Below are positions 9,734 through 20,300 of a DNA stretch of 64,000 nt, in pieces. Every line of letters starts with the position of its first letter. Within the stretch, counting starts at the first letter, position 1. The translations under genes were made by a program, and so were the position numbers. The notes beneath the pieces were generated by a model that was given only the letters and a program-made list of their open reading frames with translations, was not told the DNA's origin and did not search any database. The DNA comes from Hyalella azteca (Eukaryota > Arthropoda > Malacostraca > Amphipoda > Hyalellidae). The DNA lies in contig NW_025939125.1 of the NCBI RefSeq assembly GCF_000764305.2, positions 1-64,000 on the forward strand, given 5' to 3'.

Positions 9734-11790
9734 AACGTCCCCCGCCTGCCCTGGTGCCGCCCACTGCGTTGAAACTCACCGTTGATCAGCTGCGATTCCT
9801 GATGATGCAGACAAGTTTCAGCGGAACATTTAGAGGATTTCTTAACACCGGCGACGTTTCTTAAAATTCAAAGTCCGAGTCATTTATTAGAGGAATGCGT
9901 TAGAATTTCATTTCTGAATATTTTTGATCCAGATTTGATCAGGGAATTTGCTCGGGTCTTTTGGTTGTGATTCAAATCCACTTTTCCGTTGATAGCGTTC
10001 ATGTCGTAATCTCCTGTACTGGAAAATCCCGGCATTTTACGTCTGTGTAGAAATTCGATCCATTAGAATTTTATCTTAGGTTTAAATGATTATTATTCCC
10101 TATTGACCAGGATTTTTTTTGTTCTACTCGTAATAATTTGAACAGAATCTTATGTCTGCTAATTATCCTAATTTGGTGGTATAGTATCTTCCGTCTTTGT
10201 CTGTTTAACTAAATTTTGAAAAAATGTGTTTAATTAATTAAATTAACGTGTTAATTATTCATTGCAAAAATTATTCAGTCTCGCCATTAATAATATGTGT
10301 CGCAAAAATTATTCAGTCTCATCATTAATAATATGTGTCGGTTCTTATTTGGCTATCAATATTCAGAATAGTTTTTTTATTCAGTGACGTAAAGCATATA
10401 TATGCGAGGACTCGTTTGCTCGGCCCTAGAGTGGGAATGTTGATTTTTCGAAGCAACTACGAAGATTTTTTCTTAATGCCTCGTAAGCGCCACAAAAGAA
10501 AGGAGTTCTATTTTATTTATACAACGAAGTCACTTTGTTGCTTCAGTTCCCGGGCTCCCGAATGATGCGTTGGTCGAGTACAAAGTGCATCCTTTGGTCG
10601 GTTGTCTGCCATTCGTTTACAGTAATATACGATGTACTTTAAGTGCTCATGTTTCATTCCTGCCACCTGCGCTGCAGTTTACTTTGCTCTTCCACTCGTG
10701 GCTATCATGTTATTGATGTTCTATCAGGCTTCTAGGACTTTAGCTGTGCTTTATGTGCGTCTTAAAAAAAATTTGTTTTCTGTACGACTTAGTCGAGGCA
10801 ACGTTTTATTGAGATAAGTGTAATTTTTTTCTCGTTTGGAGCTGATGAGCAGCAACCCATTGTGTCATGCTTTTTCAAATCGATACGACATCTCTAGACT
10901 TTAATCTTATCTAATTTTTTTTAGTACATTAGCATGCCCCATCATGGAAGAAATGTCCATACTGAGCCTGACCAAAGACTGATTTTTTTCAAGAAGTTTA
11001 GCATCATAAAACGGAAAAGTTGCGGGACAAAAAACACCAAAGTTAGAATTTTCTTTTATTGAATGGACTTCGTGCGAAGTTATGTGCTGCATGGACGCCA
11101 CAGCGAATGTAAATTCTTCGAACAAAGTCACGCCAAACGAAAACCTGGGCGAAATATAAGGATTTCGGACAAAATCTATGATAGCAAATCACAAATTTAT
11201 TGCAGAGACCTTCGAGTTAAGACGAAGGTCGACCAACATGACGCTGTACTGAACTTAGCGCTGCGTCCTAAGATGTACAAAAGCAATCAGCCGAGAAGGT
11301 GAAGAGAAAATGTGGCCTTAGTAATTATTAAATATTCAACGTACTTTAGCGCTATCACCTACAATATTCAATATATTAATTCTACTAATCTGTTTTCGTC
11401 TAGTTCGTTCACTTTTTGCAGTAGGCACACGATCGGTGAATTTGTTAAAATATGCTCATACCGCAAAATGATCACTGCTCACTCTTCATAGTATTAAAAA
11501 AATATATTTTGCTCGGAAAGCAGAAGTTGAGAGTTATATCGCTGAGAGAAACAGACGTCGTCTTAAGCAACGGTCGCAGAGCAAGAGACAGGCAAGGGCC
11601 AGCGCGCTTCTCCTAACCCATTACCACTTATAAATAAAATTAATCTCTTTTAAAGTAAATACTTTGAAAACACTCAACAAGTATCGTGTCCTTAATCCTT
11701 ATGTTCAGTAAAATTACATTAGTTAATCGTGTAAACGCTCCCACCCACGCAGCATCGGAGGAGGTTGCGCCAGCAGCACCCAAGTGAGGT
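9734..11790. other. Non-coding stretch downstream of PRPF38B
   Basis: AT-rich sequence with only short chance reading frames. It should include the PRPF38B 3' UTR; no convincing AATAAA close to the stop was found. A 40-base unit ending ATTAATAATATGTGTCG is present twice at 10260-10340. Nothing else was recognised. Confidence 0.5.
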
Positions 11791-11794
11791 CATC

Positions 11795-12252
11795 GTCCCT
11801 CGGGACCCTATACGTCCCAAGGTCCCGCCAGGATCCTATACGTCCCAAGGTCCCGTCAGGATCCTATACGTCCCAAGGTCCCGTCAGGACCCTATACGTC
11901 CCTAGGTCCCGTCAGGACCCTATACGTCCCTAGGTCCCGTCAGGACCCTATACGTCCCAAGGTCCCGTCAGGGTCCTATACTTTAAAAATTTTACACTCA
12001 AACCTCGGAGTGGAAAAATATTCTGTTTCTGTCCAATGGCCACCGCGTGCGCTTTTTTTGAGCGAAATGCTGACAAAGCTTCGCATATACGTCCCAAGGT
12101 CCCGTCAGGACCCTATACGTCCCAAGGTCCCGTCAGGACCCTATACTTTAAAAATGTTACACTCAAACCTCGGAGTGGAAAAATATTCTGTTTCTGTCCA
12201 ATGGCCACCGCGTGCGCTTTTTTTGAGCGAAATGCTGACAAAGCTTCGCATG
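11795..12252 (+). repeat. 28-bp array plus 150-bp duplication
   Basis: CCTATACGTCCCAAGGTCCC units repeat about seven times from 11805. A longer block (ACTTTAAAAATTTTACACTC through GACAAAGCTTCGCA) then occurs twice, at 11978-12090 and 12142-12250, with array units between. Frames crossing it merely reflect the repeat. Confidence 0.8.
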
Positions 12253-13423
12253 CAGATTTTTACTCAATTTATCAACTTGAAAAGAAAATGCACATCGGGA
12301 CGCCGAAGAATTTAAAAGCACGAGTGAAGCTGACCGTGTCGGTCAGCTAAACCTAGAATTTAAATCAATTTTACCCAAATAAATAATGTATTGGCTACAA
12401 ATGGGAGTCTTTGTGAATTTCGGTGTTTCTATTTCATGCATTTGAACTTGTCGAAATAAGAAAAAATTGACGTAAAAATTATTATACCTAATCTAACCAA
12501 TTCATCCCCGTACAATTCATCTCTAACTATAATATTATGATAAAAGAGAGACCAATAATAAGGCGTGAATAGAATACATTTCTGGATAATTCTGGTGTAA
12601 GAATAATATCATATCCAATAGAAGAGGCAAAAGAGTAAAAGTCGTCCTGCGATTGTTTCTTTCACGGCCGCCTACACCGCCGAAGGTGGTGCCATCAGCA
12701 CGGCTACGCGCCGCACCCCTACCCCCTCAATGGTCTAGTAAGAACTGCGCTGCATATAACTAGGTAATAAATCTAGGTGGAATGGAGACGAATTAACAAG
12801 CGCACGTGATCGAATTCAGTCAATCAGAAACTTTTTATCAATTGAATTGATAAAAAGAACAAAAAGTAGCGGTGATATAATATAAGAGTGACGCAGGCCG
12901 GCGCTCACTGTCATTGTACTCGGCCCTGAACAAATAACTACGCATTAATGAACAATAAATTATTATGAACAAACAAGCGCACGTCTATCACATAGACCAG
13001 AACACAGAAGAAGTCAAGGAGAATATATTATTAATACGGAGGAGCTTGAGCCAGTGGAGGTGGACAGCGGCCGCAACTTTGTCGTACCGCCTTCAGTTTC
13101 GTCTAACTTCAGTCTGTTGAACTTCGTTCTCCTGCAATCAAAAGAGAACGTTGTAAACTTAGAAGAGTAGAGATGGTGTGGCATCACATCAAGCCTTGTG
13201 TTCGTCTCAGTTGTATAATGTATGATTCACTATGACTGAAAGATAGTGAATGTTCCCCCATTACATGACATCTCTCACATCACTCGCTAATGGAAAAATT
13301 TTCACTCATCATTGATTATCGAATCTTAAATAAAAGGATCTGAAGAAGATAACTCAACAGTTCTGTACAATGAATACTATATAGCCTATTGGTGAGAAGT
13401 TCAGACATTTCGAATGCATTTAC

Positions 13424-14205
13424 ATCCCAGCTACAGCATGCAAGTTTCTGTACGACCATTTGTTTAGAATTATTATTAAATTAACCGAGGCCAGTGTAAC
13501 TCCCACATGATGGGTAATGGAAGAATCTTTGGCAGAAAACAGACTAATGGAAGAAATGGAATAAGGAGACATGCATGAGTAGAGCCCAGGAACACACCTA
13601 GTCTGTAGGTCTGCAGGAAAAGCCTGCGGGTCTACAGGACAAGCCTGCAGACCTGCAGGACAAGCCTGCGGGTCTACAGGACAAGCCTGCGGGTCTACAG
13701 GACAAGCCTGCATGTCTACAGGACAAGCCTGCAGGTCTACAGGACAAGCCTGCAGGTCTACAGGACAAGCCTGCAGGTCTACAGGACAAGCCTGCGGGTC
13801 TACCCAGCTACAGCATGCAAGTTTCTGTACGACCATTTGTTTAGCATTATTATTAAATTAACCGTGGCCAGTGTAGCTCCCACATGACGGTTTGGCAGAA
13901 AATAGACTAATGGAAGAAATGGAATGTGGAGACATGCATGAGTTGAGCCCAGGAACACACCTAGTCTGCAGGTCTGCAGGACAAGCCTGCGGAACTACAG
14001 GACAAGCCTGTGGAACTACAGGACAAGCCTGTGGAACTACAGGACAAGCCTGTGGAACTACAGGACAAGCCTGCGGAACTACAGGACAAGCCTGCGGAAC
14101 TACAGGACAAGCCTGCGGAACTACAGGACAAGCCTGCGGAACTACAGGACAAGCCTGCCGAACTACAGGACAAGCCTGCGGAACTACAGGACAAGCCTGT
14201 AGGAC
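13424..14205. repeat. Two 21-bp arrays inside a larger duplication
   Basis: A flank beginning CCCAGCTACAGCATGCAAG occurs at 13427 and 13803. Each copy leads into a 21-base array with the core ACAGGACAAGCCTGC: about nine units at 13610-13800 and eleven at 13977-14205. Because 21 is divisible by three and stops are absent, long frames stay open on both strands (up to about 186 codons). I read them as repeat artefacts. Confidence 0.85.
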
Positions 14206-14665
14206 TGCAAGAGGCGATCAGGAAACCAACAGACAAAAGGATCTCATTTACGCAGGATACCCTGCCAATGTAGTATATTTGTTCAGCGTCCTGACCTCGC
14301 TTGCCAATGCGATATATGAACTTATCGGGACACGATTTCAACTAGATTTAATAAAGCACTTCAATATCATTTTCTATTACCTGACTAAGGCGGTGGCTCT
14401 GTCAAAATTTTACTTGAAGAAGACTGTTTCATCAAAATGCACTTTCGTATAACGAATAAGACGTCGAATTATAAGATTCAGATATATACGACACACATTA
14501 CAATGAATAGAACAGTGAATTTTTTTAACTGAAACGCTGAATAGATAATAAAAGCCTCTTGCGTTCAAAATATCATCTTATCTCTTCACTCCGCCACGCA
14601 ACTCTGGAGATTTTTTTTCCACCGTGCACTTCAACATTGAAAAATAATGATGTGAATTTCGTTTA

Positions 14666-14702
14666 CCGCGGCTGGCTTGCGGCCTAACGAACGCTGGAGA
14701 AC
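14666..14702 (+). mobile_element. SINE tail fragment
   Basis: GGCTTGCGGCCTAACGAACG closely matches the 3' tail of the SINE copies at 23655-23945 and 40152-40376. Only the tail is present. Confidence 0.4.
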
Positions 14703-15040
14703 AACGTTAAACTGTCACGGAAAAAAATGCGAGTGTAACGTCAAGTCAAGGAACACTTTCATCTTATATTGCAAATTACGATAAGTTAGAAGTTTATGTC
14801 ATACCTGCTTACCGCCCCAGCCACGTCAGGGCGACAGGGGTGCGGGCACCCCACTTACCTGAGGCGCGCTAAGCCCCTCGTCCGCTTGCTCGACGGCTGC
14901 AACACGAGCTTTAAATAAGTCAATTCAAATTGTGATTATTTTAATTCATTTATTCACCATAACGATACGCAAGCGGCAATTATGGCCGCATCATGGGTGG
15001 CCGCCCACGACGCGACCATAGTTAACCATCGAGCGTTACT

Positions 15041-15133
15041 ACGTAGACCCACTAGCAGCAGGTTGTGGGTCACGTAGACCCACTAGCAGCAGGTTGTGGG
15101 TCACGTAGACCCACTAGCAGCAGGTTGTGGGTC
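15041..15133 (+). repeat. 31-bp array, three units
   Basis: CGTAGACCCACTAGCAGCAG plus GTTGTGGGTCA repeated three times, nearly identical. No coding context. Confidence 0.85.
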
Positions 15134-15877
15134 GCCTGCTAGTCGCTACGGGAGGCGGACGCTCAAAAGTTCAAGTCACGGGCTGACTTTATCGTTTATT
15201 GCAACGCGACAAAAAATTCACCAATAAATGCAGATTGGAACAGAAAAAAAATTTAAATTATACGCCTGCTGCTGCGTACATTAAATAAATCCAACCGTCC
15301 TGGCGAGTTACTATGTGGCGAGTTTATTGTTGTAAAATTGGTATTGAAACGAACGCAGAAATAAGACCAATTGAACGATTCGTGTACGTTATCATAAGTC
15401 AACGTGGACTGCACGAGTTTAAATAAATATTGAGTTATGAATAGGAAATCATGAAGACTAAGAAGAGTCAAGTGGTAGATATGCGACTTGTAATAAGACG
15501 AACAGATATTCTAATAGAATAATACTGCCCGTTGGATGAGCCGAGCGGCGGTCCATAAAAGATGCCAACAGGACCGATTAATTTTAAAGAGAAAAGTTCT
15601 CAAAACTAAAATGTACAAGATGCAGGCTCAAGAAATTCAAGAACTAGTCAATTTCCCTTTAATTTAAACTAGACTAGAGTTAAAGACTTGCATTGCATAA
15701 GTTTGTTAATAAGTAAAAAGAGGGATAAATTTACTGGTGTTTAAGATTGGTGAAACAGTTTCAATAAAATATTAGATCAAATTAAACGGTTCATGTATTT
15801 CCATCATCAGGCAATGTATAGCCATTGATACCGCCGTCATCAGACCGACCGCAGCATGCAAAACTGCGAGAAATAAA

Positions 15878-16005
15878 TGAGACTTTGTCCAAATATCGAT
15901 GCATTTTCTGCCCTTATGTGGGACATCCTAAGCCAGTTTGGGGCGGCAAAAGAGCATTTCAGGGCCACGTGTAGAAAGCTTGTCACTATTTAGACAATGC
16001 GACCC
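15878..16005. mobile_element. MITE copy (TTGTCCAAATA family)
   Basis: The ends GAGACTTTGTCCAAATAT and CACTATTTAGACAATGCG form imperfect inverted repeats. Sister copies lie at 32171-32287, 34201-34335 and 38592-38720, all about 120-135 bases with similar interiors. Confidence 0.6.
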
Positions 16006-16169
16006 AGTCACTTCCCTAAGTATGGATGTTTTGAGCAACCTGCTGCTAATGGGCTACTCGTTCCCATTTAGCACATAAAATGGATGTTCACAATTGAACT
16101 TACGCGTACCTACGAGTCCCACAAAACATTAAAGCTTCTCAATACAAATAGAGATTGATGAGTTTGACG

Positions 16170-16378
16170 GCTACCTTTGTGTTCAGCTAATCTATTAAGT
16201 TACAAACTACCTTTGTGTTCAACCAATCTATTAAGTTTGAAACTACCTTTGTCTTCAGTCAATCTATTAGTTTGAAACTACCTTTGTGTTCAGCCAATCT
16301 ATTGCGTTTGAAACTACCTTTGTGTTCAGCCAATCTATTAAATTTGAAACTACCTTTGTGTTCAGCCAATCTAGTGAT
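16170..16378 (+). repeat. 36-bp array, about six units
   Basis: Units of the form AAACTACCTTTGTGTTCAGC followed by CAATCTATTAAGTTTG. Units differ by a few substitutions. Non-coding. Confidence 0.85.
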
Positions 16379-16979
16379 CCAACATTTATTGATAAAACTG
16401 ATAAATTTGTCCACATATGAAATTTGCTGATATATTTAGGAATCAGACAGACGATACAAGGCATTGAATGTGAAAGGTAACCAGAAATAAAATAATGTTG
16501 ACGTTATCCACAATTAGATAATAAACGTATAATATAATTAGTCAGGATATAAATATGTGTTAAAAAGGTCAGCGGGATATTGTGAAAAGAGGGATTACAG
16601 AGTAACGAAATAAATGGTAGGAAGAAAGAGGATATAATAAACAAATGCAAGAAAGCAGCGAAATGATTTAGAAAATAATACGATAACGAATTTTTACAAC
16701 AAAAATGTAGTAACTAAAAGAATGTTGAGAATATGAAACTACTCGTAATAGATCGTAATAGTGCGCTATAGAAGAGAGAGAAGAAGCAGAGAGCAGCAGG
16801 ATGAAGCATAACAACAAACATAAAGTGTAACCGAAATACTAAATTTAGAGAACACGAAACTAGTGCAAGAGATGGACGGGGCCCAGGGGGAAGGGGTTGT
16901 AGAATTGATTGGTTATTATTATGGGATATTAGTTGAAGGTTACTATTAAGGGGGTATTAGATAACACAACCATTACTAA

Positions 16980-17222
16980 CACTAGGTACCGAGTTACCAT
17001 CAGCAACACCAGGTAACTACAGTTACCACCAGCAACACCAGGTAACTAGTTACCATCAGTAACAGTAGGTACCGAGTTACCACCTGCAACACCAGGTAAC
17101 TAGTTACCATCAGTAACACTAGGTACCGAGTTACCATTAGCAACACTAGGTAGGTACCGAGTTACCACCAGCAACACCAGGTAACTAGAGTTACCACTAG
17201 GAACACCAGGTAACTAGTTACC
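16980..17222 (-). repeat. Minisatellite abutting the HR3 stop codon
   Basis: Units containing GTTACCACCAGCAACACCAG followed by GTAACTA fill the region just downstream of the last HR3 coding exon on the minus strand. The first unit contains the HR3 stop (TAG, 17214-17216). AATG|GTAACT also looks like a donor, so a junction-derived origin is possible, but the simplest reading is 3' UTR. Confidence 0.7.
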
Positions 17223-17356
17223 ATTAGCGATCTCGTCGAGGAGCGGGAAGAGCTCCTCGTGCAGCGCAGGGAACTCGAGCTGCGAGCCTACGCGCGATGA
17301 CCGGAACGCGCGCACCGCAGCCAGGTGGTCCCTGCTCATCTTCCTGCTCGGGGGGG
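17214..17356 (-). CDS. Hr3: HR3 terminal coding exon
   Basis: Reads 'RDHLAAVRAFRSSR', 'LEFPALHEELFPLLDEIANG' and stops at TAG 17214-17216, about ten residues after the EELF motif, as in other HR3 proteins. Its 5' edge is cut by the n at 17357, so the acceptor is uncertain. Confidence 0.82.
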
Positions 17357-20300
17357 NCTGAATTGAACTTTTAATGATCAATAACATTTCAGCGATTGAT
17401 CTGTGACAAAAAATTATTGAGATCGATCTATTAACAAGATATTTACCGCAGAGCTCGAGTATTTCGACAGTACCAAAAAGTTGCAGCGAGCGTCGGTGAA
17501 AAAATGTATTTTTTAACATCTGTGATCTGGATAATACAAAGAAATAATCAGGTTATTGCCATAAAATTCTATAAAATTACATGATAATGGCAAGAAATTG
17601 TGTTAGTTGTGCTCAGCTCTGAAGACCTTTTGTTCTGTGTTCTTAAATCAGGTAGAAACTGGCTTATGCTAATGCATAACATCCGTGATATACCTACTCA
17701 GTTATATCGGCTATATCTTAGAAATAAATACTTATTATACTTGTAAATCCGAGAAAATTAAGTTATTTGTTTGGGTTTGTGACACTATCTCACCTGAGAT
17801 GGTCTGTTTGTTGCACTATCTCACCTGAGATGGTCTGTTTGTTGCACTATCTCACCTGAGATGGTCTGTTTGTTGCACTATCTCACCTGAGACTGTCTCT
17901 TATACACATCTAGATGTGTATAAGAGACAGGGTGTACTCAGGCCGCTATTGTACTCAGGCCGCTATGTGTACTCAGGCCGCTAGTGTACTCAGGCCGCTA
18001 TTGTACTCAGGCCGCTATGTGTACTCAGGCCGCTAGTGTACTCAGGCCGCTAGTGTACTCAGGCCGCTATNNNNNNNNNNNNNNNNNNNNNNNNNNNNNN
18101 NNNNNNNNNNNNNNNNNNNNNNNNNNNNNNNNNNNNNNNNNNNNNNNNNNNNNNNNNNNNNNNNNNNNNNNNNNNNNNNNNNNNNNNNNNNNNNNNNNNN
18201 NNNNNNNNNNNNNNNNNNNNNNNNNNNNNNNNNNNNNNNNNNNNNNNNNNNNNNNNNNNNNNNNNNNNNNNNNNNNNNNNNNNNNNNNNNNNNNNNNNNN
18301 NNNNNNNNNNNNNNNNNNNNNNNNNNNNNNNNNNNNNNNNNNNNNNNNNNNNNNNNNNNNNNNNNNNNNNNNNNNNNNNNNNNNNNNNNNNNNNNNNNNN
18401 NNNNNNNNNNNNNNNNNNNNNNNNNNNNNNNNNNNNNNNNNNNNNNCACCGCCACACTTGAGCAGGTTGATCTGGTCCGCCTGCGGGAACTTCCTAAAGC
18501 CCGGAACGAGTTTCGCAAATTCGATGATAAGTTGCATGACGTCCGCCAGCGTCCGCGCCGTGTCCATCCACACGTCCTCGTGTCTCTGGCTGTCTCTTAT
18601 ACACATCTAGATGTGTATAAGAGACCACTACACGACAAAGGTGGTGCTATCAGCACAAACACAACAAAGGTGGTGCTATCTGCACACAACACGACAAAGG
18701 TGGTGCTATCAGCACAACACGACAAAGGTGGTGCTATCTGCACACTACACGACAAAGGTGGTGCTATCAGCACAAACACAACAAAGGTGGTGCTATCTGC
18801 ACACAACACGACAAAGGTGGTGCTATCTGCACACAACACGACAAAGGTGGTGCTATCTGCACACAACACGACAAAGGTGGTGCTATCTGCACGAACACGA
18901 CAAAGGTGGTGCTATCTGCACAAACAAGACAAAGGTGGTGCTATCTGCACAAACAAGACAAAGGTAGTGCTATGTCAATATCTTAATTTTCTATCATGAA
19001 CAGCAAAGAAACATTATTAAACATTTTTAAAGCAAAAAAAAACGACACAAAATTCACCATGTATTGGCTAAAGCGTTTTTCTGCCTTTTAATTTTGACTG
19101 AACTTGCGAGTTAAGCAAACTTGAGAAATAAATAGCAATGATACAATAAGATAAATGGCAATTATATAATAATTTTATCTAATTATATAATAGTATAATT
19201 ATAAAATTATATAACAAAGATAATTAGCAATTATACAATAATGATAACCATGACAAATTGACGGACTGCAGCAACTAAAAAGAGTAATGTCGTAAACATA
19301 CATAACACAATCAACACAAGCACACATATACACAACACAAGCACACATATTTACCAGCCTGCAGCAGCACAATGGTCGCTATAAGTAATGTTGTAAACAT
19401 ACATAACACAACCAACACAAGCACACATATACACAACATAAGCACACATATTTATCAGCCTGCAGCAGCACAATGGTCGCTATAAGTAATGTTGTAAACA
19501 TACATAACACAACCAACACAAGCACACATATACACAACACAATCACACATATTTACCAGCCTGCAGCAGCACAATGGCCGCGAAGAGCCCCAGTTCCTTC
19601 TCACAGAGCTTGAGCTGGGCCAGCGTGTGGCCGAACTGGTACACATCCTTGACGAGGGCCTCCTCGAGCTTGTCCTTGGTCGCGAAGCTGGAGGCGGGCA
19701 CGTAGCAGTTGTTGTACAGCACGCAGTCCTTCTGCAGGTCATAGTTGCGGCTCATCCATACCAGCGCGATCTCGAAGCCTCCTGAGGGTAATGTGAGGGT
19801 AAAGTGGGGGTAATGTTAGGGTAATGTGAGGGTAAAGTGAGGGTAAAGTGGGGGTAGTGTGGGGTAAAGTGCGGGTAAAATTGGAAGTATAGTGAGGGTA
19901 GAGGTGAAGGCGCAGGTCGTTGTTGCGGCTCACTCATGATGACCAGCACAAGGACAAAAACTTCCAAGTTTTTCGGACAAAGTCTCACTCATTGCCCTGA
20001 GTGATGTGAGGAGAAAGGACAGCGTCAGGTGTTGATGGCATCACTATAAAGTATAAGTAATGTAAAGTAACTTCCTCATTTCGCGCAGATTTTCATCGTT
20101 TAAACTTGTTCCCTTGTTGCGCTAAAACTAATTTTTTTGTACTATGAGCCCTGCGACGTAATTGACTAATGTAGTTATAATTTTACGTTTATTTACTGAC
20201 AAAGGCCGTATTCCAACCTGTTGGCCAAATATTAGCGAATCATTCTTCCCGTCAGTCATGAATTAAATTTAACTGTGTTCTCTTCACAGTTAAGCAGGAT

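Noticed and set aside
13598..14452. Long open frames (up to 186 codons) on both strands across the 21-bp arrays
   Set aside because: Period divisible by three with no stop in the unit opens several frames automatically; the translations are pure repeats with no flanking exon borders.
18042..18610. Large frames spanning the N run
   Set aside because: Mostly unknown bases; the readable part is the artefactual HR3 exon copy and an array.
18628..18970. CRISPR-like or protein-coding reading of the 28-bp array
   Set aside because: Units are contiguous without spacers, frames shift between translations, and the array begins at an adapter junction.
19790..19870. Telomere-like TTAGGG/TTACCC repeats
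   Set aside because: Units are irregular (GGGTAATGTGA, GGGTAAAGTGA) and form an intronic pyrimidine tract; no terminal context.
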